Shown here: positions 1 to 5,140 of the stretch, piece after piece
Position numbering within the stretch: the stretch's first letter is position 1
Layout of the letters: each line of letters starts with the position of its first letter
Assembly (NCBI GenBank): GCA_021801545.1
Contig: JAJYXX010000294.1
Coordinates: 1 to 5,140, forward strand
DNA: 5,140 bases
DNA from: Chloroflexota bacterium
Lineage (GTDB): Bacteria; Chloroflexota; Limnocylindria; Limnocylindrales; CSP1-4
Direction: 5' to 3'
Position numbers and translations under genes: made by a program
The notes under the pieces: model-generated
What the model saw: only the letters and a program-made list of their open reading frames with translations
Told to the model about the DNA's origin: nothing
Database searches by the model: none

Positions 1-1390
<1,390 letters not shown>

Positions 1391-1399
1391 CGGCTCGGA

Positions 1400-1405
1400 C
1401 TCCTC
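1400..1405 (-). promoter_or_regulatory. Ribosome binding site of pckA
   Basis: The minus strand reads GAGGAG, nine bases before the ATG at 1388-1390. It fixes the pckA start, since no other ATG or GTG in frame lies close upstream. A short inverted repeat, CGATC...GATCG at 1414-1429 with a six-base loop, sits just upstream and could lie next to the ribosome site in the mRNA. Confidence 0.7.
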
Positions 1406-1445
1406 GGCACGGGCGATCAGATTCGATCGACCGGCCGCGCGTACC

Positions 1446-1476
1446 GTCGACGCCCGAAGGCGCCGACGGAGTCGGC
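1446..1476 (-). promoter_or_regulatory. Two competing hairpins in the pckA leader
   Basis: Read on the minus strand, GCCGAC-TCC-GTCGGC (1462-1476) can form a perfect six-pair stem. The next segment, GTCGGCGCC-TTCG-GGCGTCGAC (1446-1467), can form a nine-pair stem, including one G-U pair, closed by a C(UUCG)G tetraloop. Both use the bases at 1462-1467, so only one can form at a time. The second is not followed by a T-run, so it is not a standard intrinsic terminator. The element lies between the candidate -10 box (1498-1503) and the pckA start, so it would be transcribed as leader. The pairing is seen directly; a regulatory role is inference. Confidence 0.4.
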
Positions 1477-1497
1477 TTCCGCAGTCACGCTGGACCG

Positions 1498-1503
1498 ATT
1501 GTA
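1498..1503 (-). promoter_or_regulatory. Candidate -10 box for pckA
   Basis: The minus strand reads TACAAT, five of six bases matching TATAAT, a rare word in this GC-rich setting. Transcription would start near 1491, giving a leader of about 100 bases before the pckA ATG. No recognisable -35 hexamer lies 16-18 bases upstream (around 1521-1526 it reads GCCCGG). A direct repeat covers that position instead, which would suit an activator-dependent promoter. Confidence 0.4.
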
Positions 1504-1521
1504 CCCTGGGCCGTCGAGACC

Positions 1522-1548
1522 CGGGCGGGTCGAGTCGGGCGGGTCGAG
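1522..1548. repeat. 13-bp direct repeat pair, period 14
   Basis: CGGGCGGGTCGAG occurs at 1522-1534 and again, perfectly, at 1536-1548, with one base between. The pair covers the -35 region and the bases just upstream of it relative to the candidate pckA -10 box. It could be a regulator binding site, or a simple replication-slippage duplication. Confidence 0.7.
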
Positions 1549-1556
1549 GGGCCGCG

Positions 1557-1597
1557 GCGCGTCAGCGATCGGGCGCGTCAGGCGATCGGGCGCGTCA
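1557..1597. repeat. 17-bp tandem repeat overlapping the metB stop codon
   Basis: GCGATCGGGCGCGTCA occurs at 1565-1580 and 1582-1597 with one base between. A partial third copy, GCGCGTCA, lies at 1557-1564. The rightmost copy contains the metB stop codon (1595-1597), so the array begins exactly at the gene end. No hairpin plus T-run terminator is visible here. Confidence 0.75.
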
Positions 1598-2803
1598 GGC
1601 CTCGTCGAGCGCCCGGCGGAGGTCGGCGACCAGGTCGGCGGCGGCCTCGATCCCGACCGACAGGCGAACGAGCGCCTCGGGGACCTCGAGCGGCGAGCCG
1701 GCGACCGAGGCGTGGGTCATGACGGCCGGAACCTCGATCAGCGACTCGACGCCGCCGAGCGACTCGGCGAGGGTGAAGACGCGGGTCGCCTCGCAGATCG
1801 CCACGGCCCGCTCGCGGGCGCTCCGCCCGTGGCGGCCGCCGGCATGTGGCACGAACGAGATCATCCCGCCCGGGGAGCGCATCTGACGGGCGGCGAGGGA
1901 GGCCTGCGGATGAGCGTGCGGGCCGTCCACCAGGCCCGGGTAGCGAACGAGCTCGACGTCGTCGCGCGCGGCGAGGAAGCGGGCGACGACCCGGGCGTTC
2001 GCCGCGTGGCGCTCGGCGCGCAGGGCGAGGGTGCGCAGGCCGCGCAGGACGAGGAAGCAGTCGAACGGGCCGGGGACGGCACCGAGGGCGTTCTGGAGAA
2101 AGCGGAGCCGCTCGGCGACCTCCGGCCGGCTCGTGACGGCGACGCCGTTCACGGTGTCCGAATGACCGGCGAGATACTTCGTGGCCGAGTGGAAGACGAT
2201 GTCCGCCCCGAGCCCGAGCGGGCGCTGGAGGGCGGGTGAGGCGAACGTGTTATCGACGACGATCAGCGGCCGCTCGTCCCGTGCCCCGCGGTGGTCGGCG
2301 AGCGCGGCCGCGACGCCGGCGATGTCGACGAGTTTGAGGAGCGGGTTGGTTGGCGTCTCGAACCAGACGAGGCGGGTCCGCTCCGAGAGCGCGGCCCGGA
2401 CGTTGCCGGGATCGGCGGCAAGGTCCACGTACCGGGCGTCCACACCATGGGGCCGGGCCACCCGCTCGAAGTAGCGGTACGTCCCGCCGTAGACGTCGTC
2501 GCCGACGACGATCTCCTCGCCGGGCAGGGCGAGCTCGGCGATCGTCATCGTCGTCGCCGAGCCGGAGGCGAACGCGACGCCGAACTCCGCGCCCTCGAGG
2601 GTCGCGACCGCCCGCTCGAGCCGCTCGCGGGTCGGGTTCTGCGTCCGCGCGTACTCGTAGCCACGCCGCGGCCGCCCGACCCCCTCCTGGGCGAAGGTCG
2701 AGGTCTGGTAGATCGGCGGGGCGACCGCCCCGGTCAGTTCGTCGGGCTCCTGCCCGGCATGGACCGCAAGCGTGTCGAACGCGAGGTCGTGGTCATCGTG
2801 CAC
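1595..2803 (-). CDS. metB: Cystathionine gamma-synthase / gamma-lyase (PLP-dependent Cys/Met metabolism enzyme)
   Basis: A PLP enzyme of transsulfuration: it either joins an activated homoserine to cysteine to make cystathionine, or cleaves cystathionine to cysteine. The 402 residues match the usual family length of about 380-400. Motifs in order: GYEYARTQNPTR (48-59, phosphate-binding Tyr/Arg and the NPT signature), FASGSAT (78-84), VYGGTYRYF (104-112, Y105 would stack on PLP), FETPTNP (148-154), VVDNTFASP (182-190, D184 pairs with the pyridine nitrogen), SATKYLAGHSD (206-216, Schiff-base K209), LAESLGGVESL (345-355), and LVRLSVGIE (378-386, substrate carboxylate Arg380). The residue after YG is Gly where methionine gamma-lyases carry Cys, arguing against that activity. 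Synthase and lyase cannot be separated by these motifs; the nearby cbs makes a lyase (mccB-like) role possible. The start is a GTG with no Shine-Dalgarno but a -10 box directly upstream; the ATG at 2809-2811 is out of frame. Confidence 0.93.
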   Translation of the reverse strand: MHDDHDLAFDTLAVHAGQEPDELTGAVAPPIYQTSTFAQEGVGRPRRGYEYARTQNPTRERLERAVATLEGAEFGVAFASGSATTMTIAELALPGEEIVVGDDVYGGTYRYFERVARPHGVDARYVDLAADPGNVRAALSERTRLVWFETPTNPLLKLVDIAGVAAALADHRGARDERPLIVVDNTFASPALQRPLGLGADIVFHSATKYLAGHSDTVNGVAVTSRPEVAERLRFLQNALGAVPGPFDCFLVLRGLRTLALRAERHAANARVVARFLAARDDVELVRYPGLVDGPHAHPQASLAARQMRSPGGMISFVPHAGGRHGRSARERAVAICEATRVFTLAESLGGVESLIEVPAVMTHASVAGSPLEVPEALVRLSVGIEAAADLVADLRRALDEA

Positions 2804-2809
2804 GGCGGC

Positions 2810-2815
2810 ATTATG
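2810..2815 (-). promoter_or_regulatory. -10 box placed for a leaderless metB transcript
   Basis: The minus strand reads CATAAT, then GCCGCC, then the GTG start of metB. With usual -10 geometry, transcription would begin at about 2803, the first base of the start codon. No Shine-Dalgarno sequence precedes the GTG, as expected for leaderless initiation. No convincing -35 hexamer is seen upstream, where the end of the PIN gene lies. Confidence 0.45.
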
Positions 2816-2839
2816 CGGCCGCGACGCCGGCAGCGGCGA

Positions 2840-3280
2840 TCAGCTGCCCTCGAGCGGCCGATCGCCGAGCCACTCAACCCAGGCGGGTCCGGTTGCCATC
2901 TGCCGGGCGAGTCGCTGGTCCGCCGTGACGACGGGGATCCTGAGCCGGATCGACAGCTCCACCCAGTGGGCGTCAGCCCAGCCCAGTCCGAACTCCCGGC
3001 AGAGCTCGATGAGCCGCCCGTCGACCGGCGCGGGTTCGATCGGGACGCGCCAGCGATCGAAGGCGGCGATCTCCCGGCCGATCTCCTCCCACGCGATGCG
3101 GCCCTGCCGAGCGCCCTTCACAAGTCCGTTGCGCAGCTCGAACAGCATCGGTGCCGCCCCGAGCGGCGTCAGCAGACCGGCCTCCAGGTCGGCGCGGAGC
3201 GCAAGGGCGTGTCGCCGCAGCCCCTCGTCCTCGAGGAGCCAGGCGAGAACGACGCTACTGTCGAGCGCGACGGCGCGCAC
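2840..3280 (-). CDS. PIN-domain endoribonuclease, VapC-type toxin
   Basis: A 146-residue single PIN domain, typical of VapC toxins, which are Mg2+-dependent RNases that cut RNA when not held by their antitoxin. The N-terminal strand VALDSSVVLAWLLED carries D7; E48 lies in LFELRNGL; D103 lies in WADAHWVELSIRLRIPVVTADQRLA, which also supplies D121. All four acidic positions of the active site are present, so the enzyme looks intact. It starts at a GTG (3278-3280), the only start in this frame that keeps the first strand. GAGAGGG at 3293-3299 is a rather distant ribosome site, 12 bases away. The start lies inside the end of the upstream HTH gene (26-base overlap), indicating translational coupling with a partner antitoxin. 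The RNA target cannot be read from sequence. metB begins 36 bases downstream. Confidence 0.88.
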   Translation of the reverse strand: MRAVALDSSVVLAWLLEDEGLRRHALALRADLEAGLLTPLGAAPMLFELRNGLVKGARQGRIAWEEIGREIAAFDRWRVPIEPAPVDGRLIELCREFGLGWADAHWVELSIRLRIPVVTADQRLARQMATGPAWVEWLGDRPLEGS

Positions 3281-3704
3281 GGACTCGCATGGCCCTCTCG
3301 CCGCGCAGGAGTGCGTCCCACGCGCGGTTCTCGTCCTTCACCTGTCGGGTGAGCTTCTCGACGTATCCCCTGGGTACAGGAACTGCCAGCCGGTCCATCT
3401 CCGCGCCGGCCGCACGGCGCTCCTCGAGCAGGATCCGACGGCGCTCCTCGAGCTTTTCCGTGGTGAACGGCCAGGGGCCCGGTTCCGGCTCCCCGGTCCG
3501 GGTTCCCGTCAGCTCTTCGCCGTACACCAGCGCGACCTCCCCGATCCGGTGTCCGGCCGACACGGGCGGGCGCACCAGCAGTCGCCGGCCGATCTTGACC
3601 GTGTCGACCTGTCCCGCTCGGACCCAGCGCCAGATCGTGCGCTCGCTGACGCCGGCGGCACGGGCCGCCTCCGGCACCGGAAGGAACTCCGACATCTCTG
3701 ACAT
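3255..3704 (-). CDS. HTH (excisionase/MerR-like) DNA-binding protein, probable antitoxin of the PIN toxin
   Basis: A 149-residue protein. Residues 6-45 (FLPVPEAARAAGVSERTIWR onward, to KIGRRLLVR) form a helix-turn-helix of the excisionase/HTH_17 type: the LPVPEAA and VSERTIWRWVRAG helices, then a basic wing. The middle is polar and proline-rich (66-80). Residues 81-106 form a charged helix, and the C-terminus is very Arg-rich (137-148). I chose the ATG at 3702-3704. An in-frame ATG at 3834-3836 would add 44 low-similarity residues, but the promoter lies inside that extension. A second ATG three codons on (3693-3695) is possible. The stop is 26 bases inside the PIN gene, the usual antitoxin-toxin order. 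By analogy with such modules it should neutralise the toxin and repress its own promoter. The antitoxin role rests on context, not on a named family. Confidence 0.8.
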   Translation of the reverse strand: MSEMSEFLPVPEAARAAGVSERTIWRWVRAGQVDTVKIGRRLLVRPPVSAGHRIGEVALVYGEELTGTRTGEPEPGPWPFTTEKLEERRRILLEERRAAGAEMDRLAVPVPRGYVEKLTRQVKDENRAWDALLRGERAMRVRARRRARQ

Positions 3705-3741
3705 GACACTGACATCATGACTGCCAGAGGTGTCGGTGTCA
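3699..3741. promoter_or_regulatory. Operator-like repeats overlapping the module promoter
   Basis: On the minus strand TGTCA occurs three times in close order (3710-3714, 3704-3708, 3699-3703), spanning the end of the -10 box, the predicted start point and the first codons. GACACC is repeated in tandem at 3729-3740 across the -35. TGACAC (3736-3741) and GTGTCA (3704-3709) form an inverted repeat with centres 32 bp apart, about three helical turns, bracketing the promoter. The HTH protein encoded immediately downstream is the obvious candidate ligand (inference). Confidence 0.4.
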
Positions 3742-3742
3742 A
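3714..3742 (-). promoter_or_regulatory. Promoter of the HTH-PIN module
   Basis: The minus strand has TTGACA (3737-3742), a perfect -35, then a 17-base spacer, then CATGAT (3714-3719), a four-of-six -10. Transcription would start near 3707, only about three bases before the ATG at 3704. The message would be practically leaderless, in agreement with the lack of a Shine-Dalgarno sequence. Confidence 0.6.
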
Positions 3743-3747
3743 GGAGC

Positions 3748-3775
3748 GATCGCGCACCGTGTGGATCGCGCACCG
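3748..3775. repeat. 12-bp direct repeat pair, period 16, upstream of the module promoter
   Basis: GATCGCGCACCG occurs at 3748-3759 and 3764-3775, separated by TGTG. The nearer copy ends five bases from the -35 hexamer at 3737-3742. The position suits a second regulator site for the HTH-PIN module, though chance duplication cannot be excluded. Confidence 0.7.
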
Positions 3776-3807
3776 GCGTCCGGGTCCCGCTGTCGCGCCT
3801 GATGCAG

Positions 3808-3831
3808 ACCGCCCCGCAGAGACTCGCGGTC
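3808..3831 (-). terminator. Weak hairpin after the four-cysteine gene
   Basis: GACCGC (3826-3831 on the minus strand) can pair with GCGGTC (3808-3813) across a 12-base loop, starting 11 bases after the stop codon of the upstream gene. There is no T-run after it, so it is at best a poor intrinsic terminator. Confidence 0.2.
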
Positions 3832-3842
3832 GTCACCAGGCT

Positions 3843-4595
3843 CTACGGCGCAAGCCGGACGACCGTGCCGAGCTGGACGGCGGCGAGGAGCGAGACGAAG
3901 ACCCGCTTGAGGTTGCGGACGGACGGCGAATCGGACTCGGTGAGAAAGGCGGCCTGCTTGAGCGGCACGTCACCGGCCAGCGCCGCCTGCACCTGGTCCG
4001 GGGGCACAGGCTCGACCGTTCCATAGAGCAGGAGGAAGAGCCGGGCCGCAGCCGGCTGGAGCCTGGTGAAGAGGAGGAGCTCGAGGGCCTGGTCGGAGGT
4101 GACGGTGAAGGAGCCGTATCGCCTCGCCAGCCCGTCGGGATCGGCCAGCAGCCCCTGCGCCCGCATCTGGCGAACGCGTGCGCCTTCGATGTTGAAGTCC
4201 CGGATGGCGCGCACGAGATGGAGCCCGGGCTCAACCGAGAGGTCGGCCGGCAGACGCTCGAGGAGCCAGCGCTCAGCTGCGGCATCGATCGGGTAGCCGA
4301 TCGCCGTAACGCAGCCGTACGTCTCGGCCCACAGGTTCGCCGGGCAGCCCGTGCAGTGCGAGGCGAGCTCTCTGAGCGGCGCTGTCTGGCCCTGGAGCCG
4401 CTCGTAGTCGAGGACCTGTTCGCCATCCGGTCCGGCGAGGTCGACCGGCACGTCCTCCGGTCGCGCGCCCTGCCGGCGGGCGAGATCCTCGATCAGCTCG
4501 ACGTAGCCGCGCAGCTTGACGAGCTGGAGAAGCTCGCCGCTGCCGAGCGTCCGCCTTGGCTCGCAGTCGAGTTCGATCCACGCATCGACGGCCAT
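3843..4595 (-). CDS. Uncharacterised four-cysteine protein with a CxxC-PAN motif
   Basis: I do not recognise a named family. The 250-residue protein starts MAVDAWIELDCEP and has exactly four cysteines: C11, then C81 and C84 in HCTGCPANLW, then C95 in YGCVTAIGYPI. The clustered CxxC-x10-C plus the N-terminal Cys (and H80) look like a zinc or iron-sulfur site, but the metal is unknown. Residues 19-42 and 106-245 are predominantly helical by composition. There is no signal peptide and no clear membrane segment, so it is probably cytosolic. The conserved-looking motif, rather than random Cys, suggests a real orthologous family. The start is firm: GGGAGG at 4602-4607 lies six bases before the ATG. 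It sits between cbs and the HTH-PIN module on the same strand, so a link to sulfur metabolism is possible but only by location. Confidence 0.85.
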   Translation of the reverse strand: MAVDAWIELDCEPRRTLGSGELLQLVKLRGYVELIEDLARRQGARPEDVPVDLAGPDGEQVLDYERLQGQTAPLRELASHCTGCPANLWAETYGCVTAIGYPIDAAAERWLLERLPADLSVEPGLHLVRAIRDFNIEGARVRQMRAQGLLADPDGLARRYGSFTVTSDQALELLLFTRLQPAAARLFLLLYGTVEPVPPDQVQAALAGDVPLKQAAFLTESDSPSVRNLKRVFVSLLAAVQLGTVVRLAP

Positions 4596-4796
4596 CAGTT
4601 CCCTCCCGTTTCCCTCGCTCCATCTGTGCTGCGCTCTACGCGCGCCTTACTCGCCGGGACGGCCCCCTGTATGCCTGTGTTCTACCGGGGAAACTGTTGT
4701 GAGACCACCTGAGAGTACACCGACGCGATGCTTCCCTTCGCCGAGAACTTGGACGCACCTGAACGGGGGCGTAACCTCCTGCACCCTGCCCCAAGC
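4596..4796. other. Intergenic region between cbs and the four-cysteine gene
   Basis: These 201 bases hold no gene on either strand that I can support. The part around 4670-4760 looks less GC-rich than the coding DNA, which suits a regulatory region. On the minus strand, GGGGC (near 4788-4792) and GCCCC (near 4766-4770) could form a stem after the cbs stop, with a long loop and no T-run. TACTCT and TAGAAC words resemble -10 boxes, but neither has a matching -35. The only clear element is the ribosome site GGGAGG at 4602-4607. Confidence 0.5.
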
Positions 4797-5140
4797 TCAG
4801 CGGGTCGCGTGGTGGGCGAGGTACTCGAGCAGGTCGAGCTTCGTGACGACCCCGACCGGTCGCCCGTCCTGGACCGCGACGAGGGCCGGGGCGCCGCCGG
4901 ACAGCAGCGTGAACGCCTCATCGAGCGTCGCCGAGGAGTCCACCAGCGGGAGGGGCGGGTCCATCAGCTCCCCGACCGTCCGCTCGACGACGGTCGGGTC
5001 ACGGAAGGCCCGCTCGAGCAGGCCCTTCTCGCTGATCGAGCCGACGAACCCCGCCAGCTCGTCGCCGTCGGGTGCCTCCGAGACCGGCAGCTGGCTGATC
5101 CCGTATTCCTGGAGCCGCCCGATCGCCTCGCCGACCCGCT
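4797..5140 (-). CDS. cbs: Cystathionine beta-synthase, C-terminal CBS-domain pair (5' part outside window)
   Basis: Only the last 113 residues and the stop are in the window. They read as a tandem CBS (Bateman) module: first domain VGEAIGRLQEYGISQLPVSE...GFVGSISEKGLLERAF, second domain VGELMDPPLPLVDSSATLDE...ALVAVQDGRPVGVVTKLDLL followed by EYLAHH. The words GSISEKGLLE, LMDPPLP and RPVGVVTKLDLLEYL are typical of the regulatory tail of bacterial cystathionine beta-synthases, which condense serine and homocysteine to cystathionine using PLP. The catalytic PLP domain would lie to the right and is not visible, so another CBS-domain protein is not strictly excluded. The metB gene downstream on the same strand strongly supports the call; cbs and metB are near neighbours in several Actinobacteria. 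In related proteins the CBS pair binds adenosyl ligands such as SAM or AMP; this cannot be shown here. Confidence 0.85.
   Translation of the reverse strand, partial: RVGEAIGRLQEYGISQLPVSEAPDGDELAGFVGSISEKGLLERAFRDPTVVERTVGELMDPPLPLVDSSATLDEAFTLLSGGAPALVAVQDGRPVGVVTKLDLLEYLAHHATR

Noticed and set aside
1446..1467. Intrinsic terminator for metB
   Set aside because: The UUCG-capped hairpin is strong but is followed by GC-rich sequence, not a T-run, and it lies beyond the candidate pckA promoter.
1595..2803. Methionine gamma-lyase as an alternative for the PLP enzyme
   Set aside because: The position after the PLP-stacking YG is Gly where methionine gamma-lyases have Cys, and the neighbouring cbs favours transsulfuration.
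2291..3352. 353-residue plus-strand open frame
   Set aside because: Antisense to metB and the PIN gene, with no recognisable domain and shadow-like composition.
3705..3836. 44-residue N-terminal extension of the HTH protein
   Set aside because: The extension contains the TTGACA-17-CATGAT promoter and the direct repeats, and its residues do not resemble the HTH family start.
4273..4623. 116-residue minus-strand open frame
   Set aside because: Same strand but a different frame within the four-cysteine gene; Arg-rich composition and no ribosome site, so a frame shadow.
3717..4712. 331-residue plus-strand open frame
   Set aside because: Antisense to the four-cysteine gene, and it starts inside the module promoter. 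The minus-strand gene has a good ribosome site and a motif-bearing product.
4700..4770. Glycine-riboswitch-like words (CGAAGGGAAGC and CTCTCAGG on the minus strand)
   Set aside because: The matching 5' GAGAG arm and the usual stem spacing are missing, and the downstream gene has no known glycine role. TPP-like and cobalamin-like words were weaker still.

Overview
The window is high-GC bacterial DNA and every gene I can support lies on the minus strand, so transcription runs from the right edge to the left. In that order it holds: the C-terminal end of cbs (cystathionine beta-synthase, CBS-domain pair); a 250-residue protein of unrecognised family with four cysteines; a two-gene toxin-antitoxin-type module (HTH DNA-binding protein, then PIN-domain RNase); metB (cystathionine gamma-synthase/gamma-lyase, PLP-dependent); and pckA (ATP-type phosphoenolpyruvate carboxykinase, cut by the left edge). 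The long plus-strand reading frames are high-GC antisense shadows.

Organism: the composition, the ATP-type pckA, the cbs...metB neighbourhood (also known in Actinobacteria such as Mycobacterium, where cbs and metB are near each other) and two promoters placed so that transcripts would be leaderless fit an actinobacterial or Chloroflexota-like lineage. This is inference only; no marker gene here settles it.

Layout: 1-1390 pckA; 1391-1594 a dense regulatory gap with two sets of direct repeats, a candidate -10 box and a leader able to form competing hairpins; 1595-2803 metB; 2840-3280 PIN toxin; 3255-3704 HTH antitoxin, overlapping the toxin start by 26 bases; 3705-3842 a repeat-rich promoter region for the module; 3843-4595 the four-cysteine protein; 4596-4796 an intergenic stretch without a recognised element; 4797-5140 cbs C-terminus.

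How they fit together: cbs and metB encode the two enzymes linking homocysteine and cysteine through cystathionine (transsulfuration). The four-cysteine protein and the HTH-PIN module separate them. The module has its own promoter, and metB has a -10 box directly at its GTG start, so metB need not depend on cbs transcription. pckA (oxaloacetate to PEP, gluconeogenesis) appears to be a separate unit with its own promoter and leader.

Most of the window is ordinary metabolism. The parts worth a second look are the pckA leader, the module's operator-like repeats, and the four-cysteine protein.
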